This document shows positions 55,808-64,000 of a DNA stretch of 64,000 bases, in pieces (positions within the stretch are counted from its first letter, which is position 1; each line of letters opens with the position of its first letter). The notes under the pieces are model-generated. The model made no database searches and was not told the DNA's origin. It worked only from the letters and a program-made list of their open reading frames with translations. Source of the stretch: Phytobacter ursingii (GTDB taxonomy: Bacteria > Pseudomonadota > Gammaproteobacteria > Enterobacterales > Enterobacteriaceae); NCBI GenBank assembly GCA_901456055.1, contig CABDWT010000019.1:434001-498000 (forward strand), in the 5' to 3' direction. The position numbers were made by a program, and so were the translations under genes.

Positions 55808-55926
55808 AACTTAACTGTTTTTATGAAAATAACGTTTTTTATTTAAAGTTTAATTATCTCTTGCCGTTAATACTGATGACTAAAAAAACATATTTTGCTT
55901 ATTAAAACGCGAAGAAAAGGTGAAGT

Positions 55927-58536
55927 ATGAACATTTTCGATGACCAGTACGCGCCTGCACCTGCATCTGATACGCATCGCATCATGAAGCAGACGGTGAC
56001 GCTGGTGCTGATGCTGATGAGCTTCATTTTTCTCACCACAATATTTGCTCTCATTCAGACAGAAAACGATTTGGCGCGAAACACTCGCCACCAAACCCGC
56101 CAGTTGCTCGTGAAAGCGCTCGACAATCGCCAGGAAAATCTTCGTTTACACCTCGCCGATAACGCCGCGTGGAACGAAGCCTGGGAGAACCTTCACCGCA
56201 AGGTCGACATAAGCTGGGCGTGGGACGAACAAAACCTTGGCAAATCGCTGTTTGCAAAATTCGGTTACGAAGGCGTGTTTGTTCTCTCGCCAAAAGAAGA
56301 AACGCGCTACAGCGTCATCGACGGTAACCTTCACCTGGTCCCTTTCGAGGAATGGCTGGGAAAAAACCTTAATAGCGAACTCAGCACGGCACTGAAAGTA
56401 AGCAACGGCACAGCCATTTCGCGCGTTATTTTCGCCAATAATGAATTAGTCCTGATTTCAGCGGCCTGGATTACTACCGAAGATAAGATTGAGCTGGCGA
56501 AAGCGCCTCAGGATCATTCGATAATGATCTTTGTGGATAAGCTAACGCCTAAAAAACTCGCGGCGATGGGTGAAGAGTATGCCATTGCAGATTTACGCAT
56601 CCTCGCGTCAAAACCCACGCGCCGTCAACCACATACAGCGGGCATGTCATGGCCTGTATCCGAGGGTGACGTCTATTTTCAATGGAATAATAAAAATCCA
56701 GGTGACACACTGCTAACGTGGGTTCTCCCTTTGCTCGTCCTGCTGATGCTCACATCGGTCCTTCTGGCACTTTCACTGGTACGAAAAGGGCTTTTAAAAG
56801 CAAGGCTGAATGATGAAAAAACATTCCTGCTGGAGCAAAGCCGCCGGGCGTTCGCCATTAGCGAGCGCCGTTTTCGTGATGTGGTTGAAACCACAACGGA
56901 CTGGATCTGGGAAGCCGATGAGCTCTTACAACTTACCTGGATATCGGTGCGCTTTCCGGCGATTACCGGTCACCGCATTGATGACTGGATCGGCCGTTCG
57001 CTGCGGGCATTCCTGGCACAAGAAAACCCGGCGCTGACCAAATGGCTGGATCTGCCTTATGCGGGTAATTTCCTCACCCTTAATCATTGCAGTTATTTTT
57101 CCGCCCAGGGCAATCAGCGCTACTGTAATTTAACCCTAAAACGCGTCACCCTAATTGATGGTTCACTGGGGTTTCGTGGTACCGCAACAGATGTCACCCT
57201 GGAAGTGGAGGCAAGTGAACGTATTCAGTATTTGTCACATCATGATGAATTAACCGGCCTGCCTAACCGCGTCAGGATGAAAGAATTCCTTGAGGGCCGA
57301 CTGCAATCAGATAATCAAGCGGAAAATGCGCTGGCAATGATCAGTGTCGATCTCAATGATTTCAAAACCATTAACGATGTTTACGGCCATACGGTGGGCG
57401 ATCTGGTACTCAGTGAAGCCTCTAACCGCCTGCGCCGCTGTATGCGAAGCATAGATTTGGTAACACGCCATGGCGGAGATGAATTTATCATCATTGCCAG
57501 CGATCTTAACCAACGGGAAGATATTGAGCGTTTTTGCTCACGTATTGTGGAAGAATTGAATCATCCTTTTGATATTTGCGGCAATGAGATTGTTATTGGC
57601 GTCAGTATGGGTATTGCACTGGCACCACAAGATGCACTCAACGCAAGCGATCTTCTGCGCTATTCTGATATCGCGCTCTACAAAGCGAAAAACGATCCTG
57701 ATGTACATTGGGTTTTTTATAAACCTGATATGGCTGAACAAATTGTTCAACGCCGGGAACTCGTACAGGAACTCCGCGAGGCAATAAAACATAATCAATT
57801 ATTTCTTCTGTACCAGCCTCGCTACGATATAACCCTGCAGAAGATAACATCACTCGAAGCACTGGTACGCTGGCAGCACCCGACTCACGGACTTTTTATG
57901 CCTGACCAATTTATTCCCCTGGCGGAAGAGACCGGAATAATTATCGCACTAACAGACTGGGTTTTGACAACAGCCTGTCGCGAGGTAAAAGCTAAATCCG
58001 CAGACCTGTCCCTTTCGGTAAATATATCGCCAGTGGAATTTAAGGCCAGCGACATTGTTTGTCGCGTAAAATCAATTCTCGCAAAAACGGGTTTTGATCC
58101 TTCGCGTCTCGAACTGGAGGTCACTGAAAACGCCACGCTCAGCAAACCAGAAACTACGTTAAAAATCATGCAACAATTAAAATCATTCGGTGTCAAACTG
58201 TTGATGGATGATTTTGGGACTGGCTATGCGTCACTGAATTATCTGCGGAGTTTCCCTTTTGATGGCATCAAGCTTGATAAGTCTTTTATTATGGCAATGG
58301 GCGACTCAGAAAGTGCCAAAAATATCGTCGAGAAGATTATCGGACTGGGTAAAGACTTTAACCTTGAAGTCACCGCTGAGGGGGTGGAAACATTCTCTCA
58401 GTTACAGCAGCTTGAAGAATTTGAGTGCGATATCGCACAGGGGTATTTTATAAGTCATCCGACCACACTGGATAAAATCGAACTTAAGCCAAATTTTAAA
58501 CAGAAAAAAATAATTATTCCCGAAGAAGAATTTTAA
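55927..58536 (+). CDS. CHASE4-PAS-GGDEF-EAL c-di-GMP protein
   Basis: 869 residues. TM1 (TVTLVLMLMSFIFLTTIFAL) and TM2 (TLLTWVLPLLVLLMLTSVLL) bound a periplasmic CHASE4 sensor (LVKALDNRQENLRLHLADNA, AWNEAWENLH). A PAS domain follows (FRDVVETTTDWIWEADELLQ). GGDEF: HHDELTGLPNRVRMKEFLEG with active-site HGGDEF and an intact RSID inhibitory site before it. EAL: SLEALVRWQHPTHGLFMPDQ with EAL, later MDDFGTGYASL and KLDKSFI. Both catalytic domains look complete, so synthesis and hydrolysis of c-di-GMP are both possible. A PmrA-like box lies upstream. Confidence 0.92.
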   Translation: MNIFDDQYAPAPASDTHRIMKQTVTLVLMLMSFIFLTTIFALIQTENDLARNTRHQTRQLLVKALDNRQENLRLHLADNAAWNEAWENLHRKVDISWAWDEQNLGKSLFAKFGYEGVFVLSPKEETRYSVIDGNLHLVPFEEWLGKNLNSELSTALKVSNGTAISRVIFANNELVLISAAWITTEDKIELAKAPQDHSIMIFVDKLTPKKLAAMGEEYAIADLRILASKPTRRQPHTAGMSWPVSEGDVYFQWNNKNPGDTLLTWVLPLLVLLMLTSVLLALSLVRKGLLKARLNDEKTFLLEQSRRAFAISERRFRDVVETTTDWIWEADELLQLTWISVRFPAITGHRIDDWIGRSLRAFLAQENPALTKWLDLPYAGNFLTLNHCSYFSAQGNQRYCNLTLKRVTLIDGSLGFRGTATDVTLEVEASERIQYLSHHDELTGLPNRVRMKEFLEGRLQSDNQAENALAMISVDLNDFKTINDVYGHTVGDLVLSEASNRLRRCMRSIDLVTRHGGDEFIIIASDLNQREDIERFCSRIVEELNHPFDICGNEIVIGVSMGIALAPQDALNASDLLRYSDIALYKAKNDPDVHWVFYKPDMAEQIVQRRELVQELREAIKHNQLFLLYQPRYDITLQKITSLEALVRWQHPTHGLFMPDQFIPLAEETGIIIALTDWVLTTACREVKAKSADLSLSVNISPVEFKASDIVCRVKSILAKTGFDPSRLELEVTENATLSKPETTLKIMQQLKSFGVKLLMDDFGTGYASLNYLRSFPFDGIKLDKSFIMAMGDSESAKNIVEKIIGLGKDFNLEVTAEGVETFSQLQQLEEFECDIAQGYFISHPTTLDKIELKPNFKQKKIIIPEEEF

Positions 58537-58813
58537 ATCATAGATTTGTGATCCTACGCCAGGATGTAATAACAACTTTAGCGTATATAAATTTCATGTT
58601 ATGATCGTTAACGATTCCAAAACATTATTTACCAACACGCAACAGAACAGCATTAATGATGGTTACCCGTGTCACCATAATTAGTTCTCAGGATAACAAT
58701 TAGTCTGCAACATTTCATTTTATGCGCTATTGCATAAAAACTTTAACACCAGGCCCTTCCAACTGGGCTGCTCATCTTAAAATATATTTTATATTGAGTT
58801 ACCGGGGGTAGCT

Positions 58814-60463
58814 ATGAAAATATTACGCGATATTACCATCAGGAAAATGGTATTACTGATACTGGTTCTTTTCAGTATTATTTGGGGAATGGCTAGCCTG
58901 CTCACTTTTTATAACTTTTCTACTCTTGAGCAATTACTCACACAAAACTCGTCACAGAAAAATGCCTATGCCATGCTGGTAAAAGGCAATGATCAATATT
59001 TCCGCACCATGACGCGCATGCTGCGGGCAATGGATTATCGCCAGACCGGTGATGAAGAAAATGCTGCAAAAACAATGGAATCTGCCGGCAAAGCACTGGC
59101 AATCAGCCAGAATATGCTTGCGCAATTTCGTGACACCCGCCATCCAGGGGTGAGCGATGACGTCATCAGATCGATGATCAATGACTGGGACAGCTTGCTG
59201 ACTAACGCCATTGTGCCGATGTATGACGCAGCGAAAAATAACCAGACGGATAAGTTCCGCGAGCTATTTCGTAAAACCTATCCGCCGTTGAGCGTGCAAT
59301 TTGGCGCCACCGCTGAGAAATATACCCAGGCGATTCAATCAGATGCCATTCTGATGCAAACCAATGCTCAGATTTCCTATAACAAAATAGTGTTAATCAG
59401 CGCGTTACTGGCAGGCCTGGTGACGCTCTTATTGACCGATCGTTATTTAGTAAATTATCTGGTTAAGCCGCTTGGTATGTTAAAAAATCACCTGGAGTTG
59501 CTGACCGCAGGCAAATTGAGTAGCCAGCTTGATAATTTTGGTCGTAACTGCGCCGGGCAACTGATTCCCTATGTCCAAAAGATGCAGGAGAGCCTGCAGA
59601 CAACGGTAAAAACTATTCAGGACAGCTCCGCCAGTATCTTCGCCAACACCAGTGAGATTCGGGGCGGTAATGAAGAACTGTCGAGCCGCACTGAACAACA
59701 GGCCGCCGCCCTACAGCAAACGGCAGCCAGTATGGAAGAACTGACCTCAACCGTCAGAAACAACGCCCAGAACGTGCGCGAAGCCCTCAAACTGACCGAG
59801 GAAGCGCAAAGAACGGCGAAACGAGGCGGCGACATCACCTCAACGGTGGTGCAAACCATGCACGGCATCACCGACAGTTCGCAAAAAATATCCGATATCA
59901 CCAGCGTCATTAACAGCATTTCATTCCAGACCAACCTGCTGGCGTTGAACGCAGCCGTGGAAGCCGCTCGCGCTGGCGAACAAGGCCGCGGCTTTGCGGT
60001 GGTCGCCAGCGAAGTACGCCTGCTGGCGCAGCGCAGTGCGCAGGCGGCAAAAGAGATCGAAGCCCTGATCAGTGAGTCGGTCAACCGGGTCAAAACCGGT
60101 GCCGAACAGGTACAGGAAGCCGGTGACGCCATGGCTGTGATCATCCAGTCTGTCGCCCAGGTAAATAGCCTGATGGGTGAGATCTCTGTGGCCTCGGATG
60201 AACAAAGCCGTGGTATTGAACAAATTGGTCTGGCGATGACCGAGATGGATGGCGTGACGCAACAAAACGCCACTCTGGTACAAGAGGCCACCGCCAATGC
60301 GGTCTCTCTCGAATCCGAGGCGGAACGGCTGAACAAGACCGTCGATCGCTTTGATCTGGGCAACGGTGCGGTCTCCACCGCTCGCAGCACGAAAAAAACC
60401 AGCGCTACGTCAGCACGCGTGCCGCTATCCAGCACCAGCAACGATAACTGGCAGACCTTCTAA
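58814..60463 (+). CDS. Methyl-accepting chemotaxis protein, Tar/Tsr type
   Basis: 549 residues. TM1 [20 protein letters not shown], a Tar-like four-helix sensor (residues about 35-190), TM2 [24 protein letters not shown], then the signalling hairpin with [20 protein letters not shown] and [20 protein letters not shown]. The last residues SNDNWQTF carry a NWQTF pentapeptide, a variant of the CheR/CheB tether NWETF, so this is a full-length, tethered receptor, unlike the one at 50019. Ligand unknown. It follows the CHASE4 gene by 277 bp. Confidence 0.93.
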   Translation: MKILRDITIRKMVLLILVLFSIIWGMASLLTFYNFSTLEQLLTQNSSQKNAYAMLVKGNDQYFRTMTRMLRAMDYRQTGDEENAAKTMESAGKALAISQNMLAQFRDTRHPGVSDDVIRSMINDWDSLLTNAIVPMYDAAKNNQTDKFRELFRKTYPPLSVQFGATAEKYTQAIQSDAILMQTNAQISYNKIVLISALLAGLVTLLLTDRYLVNYLVKPLGMLKNHLELLTAGKLSSQLDNFGRNCAGQLIPYVQKMQESLQTTVKTIQDSSASIFANTSEIRGGNEELSSRTEQQAAALQQTAASMEELTSTVRNNAQNVREALKLTEEAQRTAKRGGDITSTVVQTMHGITDSSQKISDITSVINSISFQTNLLALNAAVEAARAGEQGRGFAVVASEVRLLAQRSAQAAKEIEALISESVNRVKTGAEQVQEAGDAMAVIIQSVAQVNSLMGEISVASDEQSRGIEQIGLAMTEMDGVTQQNATLVQEATANAVSLESEAERLNKTVDRFDLGNGAVSTARSTKKTSATSARVPLSSTSNDNWQTF

Positions 60464-60483
60464 TCACGGGCAACACGCAGAGA

Positions 60484-60514
60484 AAATGGCCGGTAACACT
60501 CCGGCCATTTTTAT
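60484..60514 (+). terminator. Terminator after the chemoreceptor
   Basis: AATGGCCGG/CCGGCCATT stem with a TAACACT-type loop and TTT tail, 21 bp after the stop. Confidence 0.9.
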
Positions 60515-60675
60515 TTCCCCCCCTCTTCGCGGCTTCTTTTCCGATCATTCTGCGTTTGCTTGTCATTTCGTATAACTTTGATCGGCTAAAATGACTCTTA
60601 CCACGCGTGCGTAACCGATACCTGCACAGGTCCGCACGCCATTGCACAACTCCATGCACTCCTGAGGTTTTTGCT

Positions 60676-61380
60676 ATGCAAAATGAAGAACAACGGCTTA
60701 TTGAGGGGCTTTTCCAGCGTCTGAAACAGGCGGAACAGCAAAGCGGCACACGGGATGGACAGGCCGATCGCCTGATCGCTGAGTTTGTGCGCCAGCAACC
60801 CTCTGCGCCTTACTATATGGCCCAGTCGATGCTGATTCAGGAAGCTGCGCTGAAACGCCTTCATGCACAGATTCAGGATCTCCAGAATGAAGTGGCCTCA
60901 CTGAAAAACAGCCAGCAAAGCGGTAACGGCAGCTTCCTGAGCAGCATGTTTGGCGGGGGAAAAAGCCAGCCGCAGCAGCCTGCCAACAACTGGAACAGCG
61001 CGCCGCAACAACAGCCGCCACAACAGCAGGCAGCGCCCACGTATGCGCAACCGGCCCCTCGTTCTGGCGGCTTTATGGCCGGGGCGCTGCAAACCGCAGC
61101 CGGGGTTGCCGGTGGTGTCGTTCTCGCCGATATGCTGACCAGTATGTTCCACCGCTCGCAGCCACAGGAGATCGTGAACATTATTGAGCAACCTATCGAA
61201 CAGGTCTCTGATGTGACGGGCGGGCAGAATTTCTCTAACGATTTTCAGGATCAGGATAGCTTCACGAATGCTTCTGACCGCAGCTTCTTTGACCAGAGCA
61301 ACGACGACAATAGCCGTTTCCTCGATCAGGATGATGACTACGATTTCAGCGGCAATAACGACGACGACAGCTTTATCTGA
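60676..61380 (+). CDS. DUF2076 protein with Gln/Pro-rich linker
   Basis: 234 residues from the ATG at 60676 (TGAGG upstream); an upstream GTG at 60607 lacks support. Residues 1-80 are helical and highly charged (MQNEEQRLIEGLFQRLKQAE, ending KRLHAQIQDLQNEVASLKNS). A Gln/Pro-rich stretch spans about 95-130, then a Gly/Ala-rich hydrophobic segment (FMAGALQTAAGVAGGVVLAD), and a very acidic Asp/Asn tail. This is the DUF2076 pattern found in enterics. The function is not known. Confidence 0.85.
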   Translation: MQNEEQRLIEGLFQRLKQAEQQSGTRDGQADRLIAEFVRQQPSAPYYMAQSMLIQEAALKRLHAQIQDLQNEVASLKNSQQSGNGSFLSSMFGGGKSQPQQPANNWNSAPQQQPPQQQAAPTYAQPAPRSGGFMAGALQTAAGVAGGVVLADMLTSMFHRSQPQEIVNIIEQPIEQVSDVTGGQNFSNDFQDQDSFTNASDRSFFDQSNDDNSRFLDQDDDYDFSGNNDDDSFI

Positions 61381-61400
61381 TTTACCGCAAGCACAGTAAT

Positions 61401-61437
61401 AATCCCCGCCACTCCAGCCCGGTGTGGCGGGGATTTT
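61401..61437 (+). terminator. Terminator after the DUF2076 gene
   Basis: AATCCCCGCCAC pairs with GTGGCGGGGATT, followed by TTT; between convergent genes. Confidence 0.9.
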
Positions 61438-61448
61438 TCGGTATCAGC

Positions 61449-61991
61449 CTACGGCAGCATAATGTCGTGATAAAGTGCGCAAAGGCGTTCTCGCAGATAG
61501 CGTACAGCTTTGTGCTTGCGCGACAACAAGGTCTGAACGGGCAGCCCCGTCTCAGCGGAAAGGGCTTTGAAACTATAATTTTCCAGTTCGGTTTTTTCGA
61601 ATACTTCACGCTGAGGCGCAGGAAGTGCCGCCAGCGCGCTTTCCAGTTCCTCCCAGAAAATCTCCTTTAATCGCGCCTCTTCCGGCGTCTGAACCTCGCC
61701 AAACAGCACATCATATAGCTGATCATCAGCCTCCTCGTCGTCCCCTAACAACCACTCCCGCTTTTTCCGTCCGCGGTCAATCATTTCATTGCGCGCTGCA
61801 CGAAACAGCCAGGCGGAGACGTTTTCAACCGGTTGTTCTACGTTGATCAATTGCAGCGTCACATCCTGCAAAATATCGTCCACGTCTTCTCGCTGCGGAA
61901 TGCGACGGCGGATAAAAGCTCTCAGCGTTGTCCGGCATGCAGAGAGCGCTTCAAGGATCCGCGCCGTCCGGGCGTTGTCGGCGTTATCCAT
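61449..61991 (-). CDS. ECF-type RNA polymerase sigma factor
   Basis: 180 residues from the ATG at 61991; a GTG at 62000 that overlaps the upstream stop as GTGA would add three. Region 2: FIRRRIPQREDVDDILQDVT, then LQLINVEQPVENVSAWLFRA and ARNEMIDRGRKK. Region 4: ALAALPAPQREVFEKTELEN then YSFKALSAETGLPVQTLLSR. It lacks regions 1 and 3, as in ECF factors. It is the second gene of a pair with a small membrane protein that may be its anti-sigma or sensor. It has no E. coli K-12 counterpart that I recognise. Confidence 0.9.
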   Translation of the reverse strand: MDNADNARTARILEALSACRTTLRAFIRRRIPQREDVDDILQDVTLQLINVEQPVENVSAWLFRAARNEMIDRGRKKREWLLGDDEEADDQLYDVLFGEVQTPEEARLKEIFWEELESALAALPAPQREVFEKTELENYSFKALSAETGLPVQTLLSRKHKAVRYLRERLCALYHDIMLP

Positions 61992-61996
61992 TATGC

Positions 61997-62383
61997 TCAC
62001 GCATTATCCGACGGCTTTGGCGGTTCGTTCTCTGTTGGCGCGCCAGGACCGCAACGCCAGCCATCTCGTCCCCCCCAGCGTTGGCGTTTCTGGAAAAAGG
62101 CCTGCCTCTCTTCTTCGCTCATATTCATCCACCGTTCATGCAACTGACGATGATCGCGCGCCATTCTGAACATCATCGGCCCCATACCCATACCGCCAAA
62201 CAGCACCCGGCACAGCACCAGCAGCCCAAGCGCGGTCCAGAAACCGATCGCTTTAAGGCCAAACAGTCCCGGAATGATGGCATTCCACAGGGTCATCACC
62301 ACCAGCGCCATGACGACGGCAAAAACAAGGAACATCACACCAAACTTACCGGGATGGCGTCTGTGATTAGCAAATCTTCTCAT
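61997..62383 (-). CDS. Small membrane protein upstream of the ECF sigma factor
   Basis: 128 residues. After a basic N-terminus (MRRFANHRRHPGKF), two helices, VMFLVFAVVMALVVMTLWNA and AIGFWTALGLLVLCRVLFGG. The C-terminal half is charged: RQLHERWMNMSEEERQAFFQ then KRQRW. No zinc-finger motif of classic anti-sigma factors is seen. The start has GGAGAAAC upstream (GAAGGAG). The gene is in one operon with the sigma factor and so may regulate it; this is inference. Family not recognised. Confidence 0.75.
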   Translation of the reverse strand: MRRFANHRRHPGKFGVMFLVFAVVMALVVMTLWNAIIPGLFGLKAIGFWTALGLLVLCRVLFGGMGMGPMMFRMARDHRQLHERWMNMSEEERQAFFQKRQRWGGRDGWRCGPGAPTENEPPKPSDNA

Positions 62384-62571
62384 GTTGTTTCTCCTTCATA
62401 TCGTTGTATCCGGGTAGACGAATGAGCGAGAAAAATATTGCTAAAAAAGAATAATTTTTGCCGTCATGGAAAAAATAAAATGCAATAACATTTGTAATTA
62501 AATGATTTGAAATGATTTTCCGCTGAAATGTTCGTATTGCCACCATAACCGCACGAAAAACAGCCAGTTTT

Positions 62572-62587
62572 TGTGATCTATATCACT
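62572..62587. promoter_or_regulatory. CRP-like site
   Basis: TGTGATCTATATCACT: TGTGA-N6-TCACT, 9 of 10 of the CRP core TGTGA-N6-TCACA. It lies 189 bp before the sigma-operon start and 456 bp before arnB. Confidence 0.55.
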
Positions 62588-62895
62588 TAAACGATGATTT
62601 GCTACAGCACTAAAAGCCAAATCTGGCTATTCTCGTTTTTCAGGCAGGTACATCTGTTCATTATTATTTCCCCTCCCAAAGTTAGTGACAGCATAATGAC
62701 AAAAGGATGACTATAAATATTAATTAAACAGAATAAAGATAGCGAAAAAAACCTTTACGGTTGCGTATGCCGCCGTTATGGCATTTTATTCCCCTGCAAT
62801 AAAAACAAAGGCAACGGTTTGATTTCAATAAAAAAACATAAAAAAACATCGCCTGCTAATATTTATTCCCTCAACGCCAGCTAAACGAAAACGAT

Positions 62896-62944
62896 CTTAA
62901 GTGAACGTTAATCAAAATACACAATCTCTTAAGGTTGAGTTAAT
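62896..62944 (+). promoter_or_regulatory. Two PmrA-box-like sequences before arnB
   Basis: CTTAAGTGAACGTTAAT (62896-62912) and CTTAAGGTTGAGTTAAT (62928-62944). Each fits YTTAAK-N5-YTTAAK at 11 of 12 positions, and the distance between their starts is 32 bp. PmrA is the known activator of arnB in enterics. The second box ends 98 bp before the ATG. Confidence 0.75.
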
Positions 62945-63042
62945 AAATAAGCCCTATCCTGGGTAAGTACTTTCAGCGAAATGAGTCTGCTGCTTCCCTG
63001 GCTATAGTGCGAATTCATTGCCAGCAACGGTAAGGAAAAGTA

Positions 63043-64000
63043 ATGCGTGAATTTTTACCCTTCTCACGTCCTTCTATGGGCGACGAAGAATTAACGGCGA
63101 TTCAGGACGTTCTGCGTTCAGGTTGGATTACAACAGGTCCCAAAAACCAACAGTTGGAAGAGGCCTTTTGCCAGTTGACGGGCAATCAGCATGCTATTGC
63201 CCTGAGTTCGGCAACAGCCGGTATGCATGTCACCTTAATGGCGCTGGGCATCGGCGCTGGCGATGAGGTGATTACCCCCTCCATGACCTGGGTTTCCACC
63301 CTCAATATGATAGTGCTACTCGGCGCGACACCGGTCATGATCGATGTTGACCGCGACACGTTGATGGTCACTGCGCAGAGCATTGAGGCCGCGATTACGC
63401 CAAAAACGAAGGCCATTATTCCCGTTCACTACGCTGGCGCGCCTGCCGATATTGATGCGATTCGCGCATTGGGTGAAAAATACGCTATTCCCGTCATTGA
63501 AGACGCAGCACATGCCGCCGGAACCTATTACAAAGGTCACCATGTTGGCTGTTGCGGAACCGCGATTTTCTCCTTCCATGCCATCAAAAATATGACCTGT
63601 GCCGAAGGCGGTCTGGTGGTAACCGATGATGAGAAACTGGCCCAACGTATTCGCAGCCTGAAGTTCCACGGTCTTGGCGTAGATGCCTACGATCGCCAGA
63701 CACACGGTCGCGCGCCGCAGGCGGAAGTGATCTCTCCTGGCTACAAATACAATCTGGCGGATATCAATGCCGCGCTGGCGCTGGTGCAACTCGGCAAGCT
63801 TCATGAAGCGAATAAGCGTCGAACCGAGATTGCCCAGCGCTATTTACGCGAACTGGCTGACACACCCTTCCAGCCGCTGACGGTTCCGGCCTGGCCGCAC
63901 GTTCACGCCTGGCATCTGTTTATTATTCGTGTTGATGAAACACGCTGCGGCCTGACCCGCGATGCGCTGATGGAAGCGCTGAAAGCACAGGGCATTGGCA
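63043..64000 (+). CDS. arnB: UDP-4-amino-4-deoxy-L-arabinose aminotransferase ArnB, N-terminal part
   Basis: The first 319 codons of a gene that continues past the window; the full protein has about 380. [20 protein letters not shown] is the typical start. PLP site: [14 protein letters not shown] (Asp binding the pyridine N) and [14 protein letters not shown] with the Schiff-base lysine. Further match: [20 protein letters not shown]. It transfers the amino group of glutamate to UDP-4-ketopentose to make UDP-L-Ara4N, which modifies lipid A and gives polymyxin resistance. It would be the first gene of arnBCADTEF. TAAGGA lies nine bases upstream of the start. Confidence 0.95.
   Translation, partial: MREFLPFSRPSMGDEELTAIQDVLRSGWITTGPKNQQLEEAFCQLTGNQHAIALSSATAGMHVTLMALGIGAGDEVITPSMTWVSTLNMIVLLGATPVMIDVDRDTLMVTAQSIEAAITPKTKAIIPVHYAGAPADIDAIRALGEKYAIPVIEDAAHAAGTYYKGHHVGCCGTAIFSFHAIKNMTCAEGGLVVTDDEKLAQRIRSLKFHGLGVDAYDRQTHGRAPQAEVISPGYKYNLADINAALALVQLGKLHEANKRRTEIAQRYLRELADTPFQPLTVPAWPHVHAWHLFIIRVDETRCGLTRDALMEALKAQGIG

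Larger units (their letters stand above)
55142..55926. other. AT-rich intergenic region before the CHASE4 gene
   Basis: 785 bp without a credible gene; strongly AT-rich from about 55310 on. The notable sites are a PmrA-like box at 55741-55757 and a CRP-like site at 55792-55807, both listed separately. Confidence 0.5.
62384..63042. promoter_or_regulatory. Divergent control region of the sigma operon and arnB
   Basis: About 660 bp, AT-rich, no gene. Sites: CGTCTA on the minus strand (62415-62420) with GCAATA (62436-62441) 15 bp apart, possibly an ECF promoter; a CRP-like palindrome TGTGATCTATATCACT at 62572-62587; and two PmrA-like boxes before arnB. Confidence 0.5.

Noticed and set aside
59617-60441. 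274-codon minus-strand frame
   Set aside because: Antisense to the conserved signalling domain of the chemoreceptor; a Ser/Ala-rich shadow.

Overview
The window is chromosomal DNA of a gammaproteobacterium of the order Enterobacterales. Signature genes are pheP, the start of arnB, a RyhB-type Fur-controlled small RNA, a MarA/SoxS-like regulator, a YmgB/AriR-like protein and a YhcN-like DUF1471 protein. REP-type palindromes and GC-rich hairpin repeats of the kind seen in Citrobacter, Enterobacter and Klebsiella lie between genes. Gene order does not match E. coli K-12 or Salmonella (pheP and arnB are far apart there). I do not name a genus. I saw no rRNA, tRNA, CRISPR array, transposase or phage genes.

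Layout. 1-5.9 kb: end of a DMT transporter, a LacI regulator, a repeat-filled gap, then a three-gene sugar operon (permease, isomerase, dehydrogenase) behind two identical LacI-type operators. 5.9-8.7 kb: pheP, an XRE membrane protein, a GNAT acetyltransferase. 8.8-12.8 kb: a SsuABC/TauABC-like importer divergent from an Ldh2-type 2-hydroxyacid dehydrogenase. 13.4 kb: a RyhB homologue. 13.7-16.7 kb: siaABCD, a c-di-GMP partner-switch module. 16.7-19.6 kb: a lone accB paralogue, a Tat-exported cupin and a split chromate transporter. 19.9-30.5 kb: ABC importer, RutR-like repressor, preTA, dihydropyrimidinase and a carbamoyl-amide hydrolase, together a full route from uracil/thymine to beta-amino acid. 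30.8-41 kb: a degenerate EAL-HDOD protein, a chaperone-usher fimbrial operon, a winged-helix regulator, an AriR-like protein and a PAS-GGDEF cyclase. 41.4-44.9 kb: an McrBC restriction pair. 45-52 kb: an efflux pump, a CusRS-like two-component system, a DUF1471 protein, a MarA-like regulator, a chemoreceptor and an orphan PTS IIB. 52.7-64 kb: a small membrane protein, a LysR/PRISE-reductase pair, a CHASE4-PAS-GGDEF-EAL protein, a second chemoreceptor, a DUF2076 protein, an ECF sigma factor with a membrane partner, and arnB.

Functional themes. Four separate c-di-GMP loci, one fimbrial operon, an AriR-like protein and two chemoreceptors point to control of attachment versus motility. The pyrimidine locus is a self-contained import and degradation unit; near-identical RutR-like operators sit before both of its transcripts. 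The most notable signals are the RyhB homologue with Fur box and sigma-70 promoter, the two pyrimidine operators, the paired LacI operators, PmrA-box-like sites before arnB (two) and before the CHASE4-PAS-GGDEF-EAL gene (one), the EVE-like insertion in McrB, and the near-identical intergenic repeats.
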